Source: Welwitschia mirabilis (Eukaryota > Gnetophyta > Gnetopsida > Welwitschiales). Taken from it: a stretch of DNA of 64,000 bases. Shown piece by piece: positions 1-10,340 of this stretch. Positions within the stretch are counted from its first letter, which is position 1. Each line of letters opens with the position of its first letter. Position numbers and translations under genes: made by a program. The stretch is from contig JBOZIK010000001.1 of NCBI GenBank assembly GCA_051453625.1, positions 252,545,971-252,609,970 on the forward strand, given 5' to 3'. The notes beneath the pieces were generated by a model, which worked only from the letters and a program-made list of their open reading frames with translations, was not told the origin of the DNA and ran no database searches.

Positions 1-72
<72 letters not shown>
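1..72. repeat. (GT)36 dinucleotide microsatellite
   Basis: An uninterrupted GT dinucleotide run fills the first 72 bases and is cut by the window edge, so its true length is unknown. It abuts the decayed gag part of copia A. Confidence 0.98.
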
Positions 73-73
<1 letters not shown>

Positions 74-760
74 TTAAAGAAACTATAATAGATGCAATGG
101 AAGTAGAAACATTTGAAGATTAAAAAGATCATCATTTCTACATGGCTATTATACATGTTCAAGAGGAAAATGATAATCAAAAGAAAAGCATGAATTAAAA
201 AATGAAGATGATACAAGTATGAATCTTCGAAAAATGTATGACTTAATTTTTGAATTATTTATTAAATTGCAAAATATACATACCAAGATGAATAATTACT
301 CATACTCATGAAAAAGATTATGAATAAGAAAAGATTTCTTATAGTAAATTATCTTCTGAAAAATTATCTCTTAGAGATGATATTGGTAGACTACCCTATA
401 ATTTAAAGAATGTAAGACAAGAACTACTATACTCAAATAAAATCAATGAGAAATTTATCCAAGAAATGGATACATTGAATACCATGCTTAGGCAATCTAG
501 AAGATCAAATGACAGGGGCATAATAAATTTCAACTATCACTTTATCCTCTTTATTTCACAAGTTGAATTACAAGTTAAGGTATGAAAATTTAATATTTAT
601 AAATAATATCATTTGCAATTATTATCATGATATAGGTTATTATCAACATAAGTACCTAATGAAAATCAAAAATAGGTATTATACTAATAATGCTAAGAGA
701 CTTAGTAGAATGGTATAACATTGTTTTATATCATCAAGAAAAATTAGGGGTACTAAAATA
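73..760 (+). pseudogene. Copia A: C-terminal gag / linker remnant, SIRE-like
   Basis: Decayed coding sequence without a usable ORF. Around 360-520 one frame reads as a Leu/Lys/Glu-rich helical stretch (EKLSLRDDIG, then NLKNVRQELL and NEKFIQEMDTLN) ending in MLRQSRRSND. This resembles the coiled-coil tail of gag upstream of protease in SIRE/Maximus-type Ty1/copia elements, where a Gln-Arg-rich turn follows the coiled coil. The assignment rests on this resemblance and on the protease motif that follows downstream in the right order. The N-terminal gag, PBS and 5' LTR would lie before the window. Stops and frameshifts are frequent, so this is not a functional gene. Confidence 0.55.
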
Positions 761-1175
761 AAATTAAGCACTTTTAGCATAATTTGTATTAAGAGCAATG
801 AAGAAGCATATGTGGTATGTTAATAGGAAATGCTTAAGGCATATGACTAGAGATAAATCCAGCTTTACCATCACGGTAGAATAAGATAAAGGAATAGTAA
901 CCTTTGGAGATAATACAAAAGCACCTATCAAAGGTATTAGTACCATTGGAGGAGGTAACCTACCATAGGTAAGGGATGTATTCTTTATCTAAAAGGTTTT
1001 CAACATAACCTCTTGAGTGTAAGTAAACTATATAATGGAAAATTTTCTATTACAATAGATGATTATATCATTAGAGAAGAAAATTCTATTAAATTTTTAT
1101 TTACTAATACATGTGAATTAAATGTTTATACTACTACTTTACGAGATATATATAACAATGAAACCAAGTATTTAT
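761..1175 (+). pseudogene. Copia A: protease and GAG-pre-integrase remnant
   Basis: At 813-860 the frame reads WYVNRKCLRHMTRDKS, a degraded version of the copia aspartic protease signature W-x-x-D-S-G-C-S-R-H-M-T-G. The catalytic Asp and Gly codons are lost. It continues with GIVTFGDNTKAPIKGISTIGGG, broken here into GIVTFGDNTKAP and IKGISTIGGG, typical of the SIRE protease-to-integrase spacer. From 1013 an open frame starts MSVSKLYNGKFSITIDD and contains CELNVYTTTLRDIYNNETKY, the GAG-pre-integrase region. The frame stops matching copia at 1175, where the gypsy composite begins, and resumes at 16119. Pseudogene, split by a later insertion. Confidence 0.85.
1171..1175. repeat. Left target-site duplication TTTAT of the gypsy insertion
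   Basis: TTTAT stands at the last copia A bases before the gypsy 5' LTR and again at 16119-16123 right after the terminal gypsy LTR. Five bp is the usual duplication length for Ty3/gypsy integrases. Removing one copy leaves the copia frame colinear with copia D at 32993-33050. Confidence 0.85.
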
Positions 1176-2423
1176 TATTGCAATTCCAATTTATAAAAAT
1201 TTGATAGTGTATTTTGAGTGCTTTGGCAGGACATATACTGGTTGAAATGCAATACTAATGATTATGAAGATATGATAGAATGATCATTGAAACATGTGAT
1301 TCTTAGCATATTTAAAGATTTCTCAAGCTTATTTTAATACTACATACTTAAAAGAAGAATTTACCATGCAAAAAACTAATTTATCTTTAAGATTGAAGAT
1401 AAGAAAAACCATTGTCCCCTCTGTCATTTCCATGATAAGTAAGACAACTACATTATTGATATGAATAGAAGCTGCGGGGTTGACAATGAGGCCTAAAGCT
1501 AATGGAGTGCCTTTTGAACTAGGGGGATAACCCCTCTTGCATCCTCATGATATTTAGAATGATAGCTATTTTTCTATGGTTAGAAAGAAGTATTTTTGTA
1601 ATGGCATTAAGTTATCCATTTGGGAAGTTAGGGTTTATTTTTCATACTTCTAGGGTTAAGCTTCTAGAACTTTAATGTAAAACTATAAATACCCTTCCCC
1701 TAATTCACTTCTGTTTTCATCTTTTATATCCAATATGCTTGTGATAGAAGATTAAAAAATAAAAGATCCATTTAGTAGCTATAGGGAGAAGTTTCCTTGG
1801 TGTTAGACTAAGTCTCTTCCATTGCAGTGCTGCTACTTTGTTGCAAGTGGATGTAAAGTTCTATGAATTAATACAATTGCTCTTTTTACTCAAATTCTAT
1901 TTATGTCCTTTATGATTTAAGTTAGTTATATTCTAGTTACAATTCTATAAATAATTTAAATCATAAGGACAACCTTTCTCAAGGTTGATTATGTTATCTT
2001 AGATTTGCATTATTATTTTATTTTCATTCCACATTGCATTCCATATTCTATTTAGTATATCTCATAGTTCATGTTGATTAGCAAAAAGTGAATTACTTTT
2101 CTTAATTGATTTGAATTATAAAGAGCTAGTTATTATGACAAGAGAATTAGGATCCAATAGAATCCATTCCACTTCCATTTGCATTTCATCTCCATTTACT
2201 TTGCATTGCATTTTACCTTATTATTTACTTTTAGTTATTATAAGATAAAAAGAATAAAATAACCTTTGAAAATCAATTCTCTAACTCTAAGCCTAGTGTC
2301 TTCATTAGGGTTATGAGATTCGAGTGAATTCCTATCTATACTAGTATGTTGTTTTTTTGCAATTAATTTGATTTATAGGCTTACCTAAAGGACTTCAGAA
2401 TAGTATAAATTCATACTACAACA
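1176..2423 (+). repeat. 5' LTR of the gypsy composite
   Basis: About 1.25 kb. It aligns end to end with 13881-15109, its last ~400 bases with 15701-16118, and on the opposite strand with 44798-46130 and 51080-52409. It ends ACTACAACA and is followed after three bases by a primer binding site. The copies differ at many positions, mostly by transitions, so the insertions are old. Confidence 0.9.
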
Positions 2424-2426
2424 TTT

Positions 2427-2443
2427 TGATACTGTTGTTAGGG
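2427..2443 (+). promoter_or_regulatory. Primer binding site, tRNA-Asp type, decayed
   Basis: Reads TGATACTGTTGTTAGGG. The complement of the 3' end of plant tRNA-Asp is TGGCGCCGTTGCCGGGG. Eleven of 17 positions match and all six differences are C-to-T or G-to-A, as expected from deamination. The flanking GAAGGCTGCAAGG continues the pattern known downstream of Athila-type PBSs. Confidence 0.88.
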
Positions 2444-3399
2444 AAGGCTGCAAGGAGTTAGAGGATTATCACTATCCACATAAGTATCCCAAATTTTCCA
2501 TTTAGGTTATTTATTTGAATATTGTTGCAGTTCTAGTAAAATTTAGAATAGGTTTATTTTAATAATTTTTAATTTTTGTACTATTTAGGATTCCTATCAT
2601 CCTCTTTGTCATCCCAATGACATTAGGCATGATAGTTCTATAATTTTAAAGCTAGTTTCTACTTTTATAATTTTTCTTTTGTTCCTAGTTAGATAATAAA
2701 GTTACTATTGTCTTCTCTGTCATCCTCCTACATCTTGGATGATAGTCTTTTTTTCTTGATTTTGGTAATTTTGGTAAGTTTTATTTTTCTGTTACTGTAA
2801 TTGTCATCCTTCCTATTATCCTCATGACTAAGTGGACAATAGTTTACTATTATTTATTTTTATTTTTATTTTTTGAGCATGCAGGGCGTGTTAAATTCTA
2901 GTAGAAAGATGAAATATCAGAGAGAGTAAAATCTAAATGAAGAAAACATCAAAGAATGTTTATTTGACTATGAGTAAAACCTAGGTATGCATCCTCTAAG
3001 TACATAAATTCCAAGAATTGAAAAAGAAGATTTTTTTTGCTTTTATTATTTTAGAATTAGATTTTGCAAAAGAAAATTGTAGTATAGAAGTATATTATAT
3101 CATTTCTTATTCAAATATGTTAAATATATCAAAATAATCTCAAAAACAAAAGTAAGTCGCTTTATCTAGTAGTCCAACTATAATAGGAACTTCTACTATG
3201 AATGTAATTATTACTCTTAGTGATTTAATTACTAATCAAAAATGTGAAATCAAAAACCCTTTCAATTTACCTCCCAATGATGATGTATAATTAAGAACCT
3301 AAGTGCTTATCTAACTTTTTTAATAGAACCTAAGGAAGACCCTGTTTAATGTATAATTAAATTCAACAACTTGTTCTTACCTTAAGAAATAAAAAAAAG
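2444..3399 (+). other. Gypsy leader (5' untranslated region) with three hairpin-like repeats
   Basis: Non-coding, AT-rich sequence between PBS and gag. Three related units lie near 2591-2640, 2701-2746 and 2791-2843, each opening with a CTATCATCC/CTGTCATCC-type word and closing with its approximate complement such as GGATGATAG. The spacing is about 100 bp. The same units occur in the minus-strand derivative B at 50655-50905, so they belong to the family. Confidence 0.7.
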
Positions 3400-4690
3400 A
3401 CATATTAGTGATCATATGTACATGATTATTTTTCTAATCGCACTTAGAGAAAGGGAAAAAACTTAACTTAAAACCACATAAGAGTCTTAAGTCTTGGAGT
3501 CAAGTACAAGAAGTTTTTATCAAATAATTTTGAGTGAAAGTTCCATAAGGAAAAGAAAAAAAAAAGTAACCAACTTTCAATAACAACATCACAAGGATTA
3601 TGCCATGATGTAGAGTGTTTTATTATAGCTATCCATGCCAATCCTATTGATGAATTTTGTAAAGTATAGTTAGTTGATTATTTCTACAGTGGATTGGATT
3701 GTCATACTAAATAACTTGTAGACTTTTCTTGTGGAGATAACTTATTGAATTTAGACCTAGATGATCAATAGAGGGTTTTAAAAACCTAGTATAAATAATT
3801 CAAACTTAACATAAACCCACTAAAGAGAATTGAACCATAGGATAAATCATAAAGGATCTAAAGGAGGTTAAACATGACAAGGAAGAAGAAAGAAGTAAGT
3901 TAACCAACTTAATTAAAGATTTTACTACCACTCTAGAGAAGTATACATAAATAATAGTTGATGTAAAAGTATTAAGGGATGAAAACATAACTTCAACTTA
4001 TGAAATTTATGAAGATAACTCTTATCCAACTAAAGAATGTCTCTTATTTCCAACTTATAAAGAAAGAATGTTTAAGAAAATTTGTGCTTTTAACTAAAAA
4101 AAACACCTAAATTCAAAAGTCAATCTCAATTTCAAAAAAATATTATGTGGACAATCTCAATGTAAACATTTTGAAAATAGACTTAGAAATTCCAACTTTC
4201 AACCTAGTTTTTAATCAAATCAAAATGATTCACTTAGAAAATCCATAGAATAGATGAGAAAAGCACAAGAAAAACTAATAGAAACATTAAAAACTTAGTG
4301 AATGAGCTCCAACAAATAATTCTTAGTGAAAGTTGGTTACTTTTCAATTTTCAAGGATAATGAAAATGAGGAAAATGATATAGAAATTTTGAAATCATAT
4401 AACTTTCCATAAATATCACCTACTAAAACCTCCACTAAAAATTCTTCATAAGAAAATAAAGGAAAGAAACCATCCAATCCTTTGCTTGATCGATTAAATA
4501 CAAATCATACCTTTAATGAATAGTTAAAACCTTTGATGCAAGAGGTAAACATAAACTTTCCTTTTTGAAAACTCTTGTAAGAAAATCCTAAATATTTTAA
4601 GTTGTGGAAGGACTTAGTAAGAAGAAAATAAGAATGTATTATTCTTAGTAAAGTTTTTCTTACTCAATTTATTTTCAACTTAGTTATGAA
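3400..4690 (+). pseudogene. Gypsy copy 1: gag remnant
   Basis: Between the leader and protease, in the place of gag. Around 3480-3560 a frame reads LKSWSQVQEVF, and at 3687-3760 YFYSGLDCHTK followed, after a stop, by LVDFSCGDNLLNLDLDDQ. Both recall the Athila/Tat gag pattern of SW-x-x-L-x-x-x-F followed by a Y-F-Y-x-G-L motif. Around 4260-4460 there is a Lys/Glu-rich helical part and then a Pro/Ser/Lys-rich linker. Stops and frameshifts occur every few dozen codons. The assignment rests on position and these two motifs. Confidence 0.65.
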
Positions 4691-5115
4691 AAGGTGTTCT
4701 AAATTCAAAGATCCTAGAGCTGCAACTATGAGTATTACCTTAGAAGGAAATAAAAGAATTTGAAAAGCTTTAATTGACATTGGAGTAAGTGTAAACATCA
4801 TAACTCTCCATATATGTAAGAGACTTGGGTTGGAAAACAGAATAAAACCTACAAAATTATCTTTAAATTGGCTGATACCTTGATCAAGAAGCCATTAGGA
4901 ATTAGCAAGGACCTAGTTATCCAAATTGAGAAAGATTTTTATCCTATAGATGTTGTCATCATTGAAATAGAACATGAAGGAGGTTATCTACTTCTTTTAG
5001 GAAGAGCCTTTTATGGAACTGCCCATTATATCATTGACACATGATCTAAGATGATGGGATGTCATTTTAGTAACAAATAGTTTACCAATAGAGTTTTTAA
5101 TGCTACTTAAAAGAA
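4691..5115 (+). pseudogene. Gypsy copy 1: aspartic protease remnant
   Basis: Near 4770-4830 the frame reads ALIDIGVSVNIITLHICKRL, which matches the retroviral-type protease pattern A-L-x-D-x-G-A-S-x-N-x-M of Athila-type gypsy elements; the catalytic Asp codon is present. After a frameshift the conserved C-terminal part follows: YPIDVVIIE, then LLLLGRAFYGTAHYIID around 4990-5040, equivalent to V-I-L-G-R-P-F-L-A-T-A. The same region reappears at 8162-8580. Not functional. Confidence 0.82.
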
Positions 5116-5580
5116 TACAAGAACTAAGTTTAATCTTGAAAAGGAACTAAAACCAACCTTATTTTTACAACATCTCAATCAATTAAGGAGAGATTGATCA
5201 TGCTGCACAAACTAACTTTATATGATGACTCCATTGAAACACAATATCTTAAGTTTAAGGATGAAGAACACATTGGTTAAGAAGAAACTCAATATTTTTA
5301 CTTGATAGAAAAACATTTTGTAGAGTGTCATCCCATGTCTATCATACTCATGACAGATGGGCTAACAACTAAAAATTTTAACCTTAAACTTAAGAAATTA
5401 CTCCAAGGTTTAATATATATTTTTCTATTCAAAATCAAATGAAGCCCCTGATAATCAATGACCTTCTCACTCCTTAACAAGAATCAATTTTGATCTAACT
5501 CTTAATTTTAAAAGAGAATGTCTTTGTGTGGACATATAAAGACTTAGCTGCCATTCCTCTTTTCATAGTTCAATACAAGA
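5116..5580 (+). pseudogene. Gypsy copy 1: protease-RT linker, poorly conserved
   Basis: Lies between protease and the RT palm in the normal order. I can follow it only by its similarity to 8580-9040 in the second copy, for example the stretches near 5320-5350 and 8770-8800. No catalytic motif is expected here. Several stops. Confidence 0.6.
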
Positions 5581-6330
5581 TTTACCTTGACGACAATGCT
5601 AAACCTATTAGATAGCCCCAAAAAAGGCTCAAATCAACCTTAAACAAATCATTGAAGATGAATTATTAAACTTATGGATGACGAAATCATATATGTCATA
5701 TTTGATAATGAGTGGATGAGTTCTTTAATAGTAGTTATAGAGGGGGGAGAAAATGGAGAATGTACATTAATTTTAGAAAACTTAATGAGATCACTAAAAA
5801 GGATTATTGCTGTTTACCCTTTCTTGATCAAGTACTTGATAGAATTCAAGGTCATAGCTATTATTCTTTTCTTGATGAATATAGTGGCTATAATCAAATT
5901 TGTATAGGAAGTGAAGACTAAGCTAAAATGATTTCCACCTCATCCTTTAGAATCTTTACTTTTAAGTAAATGCACTTTGGACTATGTGATGCCCTTAGAA
6001 ACTTTCAATGAGCTATTATGGGGATCTTTTCTAACATGATAAAGGATACTATTGAAATATTTATGAATGACTTCTCCATCTTTGATGATACTTTTGAACA
6101 AACCATAGAGAGATTAGAGAGAGTTCTAGAGGTGTATTGAGAGTGGCTTACACTTGAGTTAGAAAAAATTTTTTATTTTTGTTAACCATGAAATTATCTT
6201 AGGTCATCACATTTTGAAAGAAGGGATTAGGATGGAATCCAAAAAGTTGATATCATTTAAAACTTTAGCCCTCTAACTAACATCAAACAAGTTAGATCTT
6301 GCCTTGGTTATGCTAGTGTCTATTAATGTT
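5581..6330 (+). pseudogene. Gypsy copy 1: reverse transcriptase remnant
   Basis: Frames between 5712 and 6330 give INFRKLNEITKKDY, FLDQVLDRIQGHSYYSFLDE, YSGYNQICIG, then MHFGLCDA and MGIFSNMI, all standard Ty3 RT palm and finger blocks. The active site reads FMNDFSIFDD near 6060 where the family has F-M-D-D: the first catalytic Asp is changed to Asn (GAC-to-AAT type change). The block downstream, LGHHILKEGIRM, is the RT thumb. Where this copy has a stop (TAA at about 5920) the second copy still has CAA, which shows the direction of decay. RT copies element RNA into DNA; this copy is dead. Confidence 0.9.
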
Positions 6331-6870
6331 TTATTCATGATTATGTCAAAATTTTTAAACCACTCCACTCCTTACTTGAAAAACATGTTAATTTTAATTG
6401 GAACAATTCATGTCAACTTTCATTTGAAACTCTTAAACAAAACATTTCTTCTAAACCCATTGTTACATGTCCCAATTGGAGTAAGGATTTTGAAGTTATG
6501 TGTGATGTAAGAAACATTACTATGGGTGGGGTTCTTGGCCAAAAGTATGAAAATGCTTTTAAAGTTATATCTTATCTAAGTAAAAGTTTGTCCCAAACCC
6601 AATCCAATGACACTGTTACCAAGATAGAAATACTTGCCATTGTCTTCTGCCTAGATCATCTTATTAGCTTTTATATTAATGTTTACACAGATCATGTAAT
6701 CATTCATTATCTTATAACCAAAAAAATGCTCTAGGGCCAGACTTATTAGGTGGATTATTCTCATGTAAGAATTCAATTTCATCATCATTGATAAAGCTGA
6801 AAACATAGTAGTGTTATTAACCATCTATCTCAACTCTCTTACTATCATGATGAAATTCCCATAAATGACT
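6331..6870 (+). pseudogene. Gypsy copy 1: RNase H remnant
   Basis: The 78-codon open stretch at 6498-6734 reads MCDVRNITMGGVLGQKYENA, then FKVISYLSKSLSQTQSNDTV, EILAIVFCLDHL and VYTDHVIIHYLITKK. These are the RNase H blocks with the first catalytic Asp (MCD), the Glu (KIE) and the TDH Asp all still visible. This is the best-preserved domain of copy 1. It is followed by the linker with an H-L-S-Q-L motif near 6825. It would remove RNA from the RNA-DNA hybrid. The open stretch is a remnant and does not start at a real start codon. Confidence 0.9.
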
Positions 6871-8061
6871 CTTTTCTAGATGAATAACTCTTTACAATTA
6901 AGCAACTATATGCTATATCTTATACTCATCTTGCTCCTTAGGATGCTAATATTGTAAACTACCTTATTACTATAAAAACTCCTTAGCATTGGAACCACAA
7001 CCAATGTAAATTATTTTTCCATAGGATCGGTAACTATGAGTGGAATAAATCCCATCTTTATTAATGTTGCAAAGATCAAATCATGGTAAGTATGTACCTA
7101 AGTGGAAAAGCTTAGAAATCCTAAAACTTTACCATGGTTGGGGATGTGGGGGACACTTTAGTGGCCAAAATACCATCATTAAAATTCCTCACTCTAGTTT
7201 TAATTGGCCTACTCTTTTTAAGGATTCATTTGACTTTTTTAGAAGGTGTGATGCATCCTAGAATTATGGTAGCCTAAATCATTCTTATGATATGCCCCTA
7301 AAAGCTATGCTTAAATGTGAACCTTTTGATTATTGGGAATTAACTTTATAGACCCAATTACATCACCTTCTAATGATAAAAATTATATCTTTATAGCTGT
7401 TTATTATGTTACTAGTTAGGTAGAAGCTATTCCTACTACCAAAAATGATGCCCGAACTGTTTGCAATTTTATTCAAATTTATATCTTTCAACATTTTGGT
7501 TTTCCATGAATTATCATTAGTAATAAAGAAACTTGTTTCATTAATCAACTCTTTTGAAAACTTCTTTTATCCATTAGTATTGAACATAGAATTACATGTG
7601 CTTATCACCCTCAAACTAATGGCCAAGACAAAAATGCAAATAGAGAAATTAAAAAGATTCTCTAAAAATTAGTCGTTGTTAATAGGAAAACATGTTTCTC
7701 TAAACTTAATTATTTTCTTTAGGCTTATCATACTACTTGGTGTAACTCTCTAGGTTTCTAACCAAATGAATTTGTGTACAGAAAAGTTTATGTTTCACTA
7801 GTTGATGTTTGCTATAACTCTTGTCAATCCATTCATCAACTAAACCTTGTAGATTTGGATAAAAATCTTAGAACTTGATTAGCCCAACTTGACCATTTAT
7901 ATGAAAGAGATACTCATGTTTTACATCATCAAATCATTCATAAAGCTTAAGTTAATTTCAAACATGATAAAAATATTATTCATAAGTAATTTGAACCTAG
8001 TTAACTTGTCTTTCTATATAACACCAAAGTACACCTTTTACACAACAAGTTAACTTCTAAA
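6871..8061 (+). pseudogene. Gypsy copy 1: integrase remnant
   Basis: The HHCC zinc-binding region lies at about 7120-7262, including HGWGCGGHFSGQ and WPTLFKDSFDFFRRCD; the last Cys pair is partly lost. The core domain follows from 7330, with NYIFIAVYYVT, VEAIPTTKND, then FQHFGFP and YHPQTNGQDKNA near 7600. The C-terminal part (HKDKNIIHK-like, 7960-8000) runs into the gap at 8062. TAG at about 7418 stands where the second copy has TGG (Trp), another deamination stop. Integrase would insert the cDNA into host DNA; not functional here. Confidence 0.88.
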
Positions 8062-8161
8062 NNNNNNNNNNNNNNNNNNNNNNNNNNNNNNNNNNNNNNN
8101 NNNNNNNNNNNNNNNNNNNNNNNNNNNNNNNNNNNNNNNNNNNNNNNNNNNNNNNNNNNNN
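8062..8161. other. Assembly gap of 100 N between two pol copies
   Basis: Exactly 100 N, the usual placeholder for unknown length. The left flank is the end of integrase and the right flank is the start of protease of a second copy. The LTR, PBS and gag expected between them, if these are two elements, are missing or hidden. Confidence 0.97.
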
Positions 8162-8580
8162 TAGAGCTACAACTATGAGTGTTACCTTAAAAGAAAATAA
8201 AAGAATTAGAATAACTTTAATTAACATAGGAGCAAGTGTAAACATCATGCCTCTCCATATATGTAAGATACTTATGTTGAAAAATAGGATAGAACCTATA
8301 TGAATTATCTTAGAATTAGATGATACCTTAATCAAGAAACCATTAGGAATTATCAAGGACCTAGTTATCTAAATTTAAAATACATTTTACCCCATAGATG
8401 TTGTCATCATTGAGATATCACATGATGGATGTTATCCACTTTTTTTAGGGAGAGCCTTTTATGCAATTGTCCATTATATTATTAACACATGATCCAGGAT
8501 GATGGGATGTTATTTTGGCAATAAATTATTAACCATTAGAGTTTTAATGCTACTAAAAAGGACATAGGAATTGAGTTTAA
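8162..8580 (+). pseudogene. Gypsy copy 2: protease remnant
   Basis: Aligns base for base with 4710-5110. The protease pattern I-x-x-G-A-S-V-N-I-M-P-L-H-I-C is readable near 8225-8265, and here the Gly-Ala-Ser after the catalytic position is intact while the Asp codon has become Asn (AAC). LFLGRAFYAI-like sequence follows near 8440. It starts right at the gap, so gag of this copy is not visible. Confidence 0.82.
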
Positions 8581-9040
8581 CTTTAAAGATGAACTAAAAC
8601 CAATCTTATTTTTATAACATCAATCAATTAAGGAGAGATTTATCATGCTACATGAATCAACTTATATGATGATCCCACTGAAACACATTGTCTTGATCCT
8701 AAGGATGAAGAACACAATGATTAAGAAGAAACTCAAAATTTTTACTTAGTAGAAAAACATTTTGTAGAGTATCATCCCATATCAGTTGTCTCCATGATAG
8801 ACTAGATGATGACTGAAAATTTTAATTCTAAACTTAAGAAACTTTAAGGTTAAAAATATATTTTTCTATTTGAAAATTAAATGAAACCCTTGATAATTAG
8901 TGATCTTGTAATCCTTAATAAGAATTAAGCTTGATCTCATTCTTAACTTTGAAAGAAATTTTTTCTTCCTTGAACACATAAATACTTAACTGTCATTCAT
9001 GTTTCCATAGTTTAACATACGATTTACCTTGGAGATAATT
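8581..9040 (+). pseudogene. Gypsy copy 2: protease-RT linker
   Basis: Colinear with 5116-5580. Recognised only through that alignment; no motif of its own, many stops. Confidence 0.55.
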
Positions 9041-9790
9041 CTAAACCTATTAGGTAGCCCTAAAGAAGCTTAACCTAGCCTTTAAACAAATCATTAAAGA
9101 TGAATTATTAAACTTATAAATGTCAGAATCATATATGCCATATCTAATAGAGAGGGGGTTAGTCCTTTAATAGTAGTTCCAAAGAATGGGGTAAGATGGA
9201 GAATATGCATTAATTTTATAAAATTTAATGAGATTACTAAAAAAAGATAATTGTCCTGTACCCTTTCTTGATCAAGTACTTGATAGAATCCAAGGTTATT
9301 CCTACTACTATTTTCTTGATGGGTATAATGGCTATAATCAAATTTGTATAGTAAGTAAAGAGCAAGCTAAAACAACTTTCATCTCAACCTTTAAAACCTT
9401 TGCTTTTAGATGAATGCCCTTTTAATTTTGAAATACCCCTGAAACCTTTCAACGAGCCATGATGAGGATCTTTTTTTAACATGATAGAGGACTATATTAA
9501 AATATTTATAGATGACTTCTCTATCTTTGATAATATGTTTGAATAAACCATAGAGAGATTAGAGAGAGTCCTAGATTGATATGTTAAAAGTGGCTTACAT
9601 TTGAGTTGGAAAAAGAGCTTTCTCCTTGTTAAACATGGAATTGTCTTAGTTCATCACATTTCAAAGGAAGGGATTATAATGGACTCCACAAAGGTTGATA
9701 TCATTAAAAACCTTAGCCCTTCAACTAATGTCAAACAAGTTTGATCTTTCCTTGGTTATGCTGGTTTCCATTGATGTTTTATTCATGATT
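9041..9790 (+). pseudogene. Gypsy copy 2: reverse transcriptase remnant
   Basis: The 61-codon open stretch at 9228-9413 contains FLDQVLDRIQGYSYYYFLDG, YNGYNQICIVSKEQAKTTF and STFKTFAFR. The active site near 9506-9530 reads FIDDFSIFDN, so both catalytic Asp codons survive, unlike copy 1. The thumb motif and the L-G-Y-A-G-F-x-R region are degraded. Colinear with 5581-6330. Confidence 0.9.
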
Positions 9791-10340
9791 ATACTAGAAC
9801 TTATAAACCACTTTAATTCTTACTTGAAAAACATATTAAATTTAATTAAAATGATTCATGTGAACTTAAATTTGAAACTATTAAAGAAAACATTTCTTCT
9901 AAACCTCTTATCACAGGTATCAATTGGAGTAAGGATTTTGAACTTATGTATGATACAAGCAACATTGTTGTGGGTGGGATTATTGGCCAAAAGTATGAAA
10001 ATTATTTTAAAGTCATATTTTATTTTAGTAAAATTTTGTTCCAAGCCAATCCAACTATACTACTAGTGATAAAAAAATGCTTGTCATTATCTTTTACCTA
10101 GATCATTTTTGACATTATCGTATTGGCTTTTACATCAATGTTTACACAAATCATGTAGCCATCTATTATCTTATGACTAAAAAAGACTTTAGTGCTAGAC
10201 TTATTTTTTGGATTCTTATCATGCAATACTTTAATCTCACCATCATTGTTAAGGTTGAAAACATAACAGTGTTGCCAATCATCTATCTCGACTTTATAGC
10301 TCTTATGATGAACTACCCATAAATTATTCTTTTCCACATG
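9791..10340 (+). pseudogene. Gypsy copy 2: RNase H remnant
   Basis: Follows RT directly. Readable pieces include FELMYDTSNIVVGGIIGQKY near 9938-9997 (the first catalytic Asp is kept), then KSYFILVKFCSK-type sequence in another frame, and FYINVYTNHVAIYYLMTKKD around 10128-10180, where the TDH Asp has become Asn. More frameshifts than the matching region of copy 1. Confidence 0.85.

Noticed and set aside
764-946. Minus-strand 60-codon ORF over copia A protease
   Set aside because: It overlaps the readable plus-strand protease motif and has no domain; a chance frame.
8057-8356. 99-codon minus-strand ORF
   Set aside because: A third of it is N from the gap; the rest is antisense to the gypsy protease.
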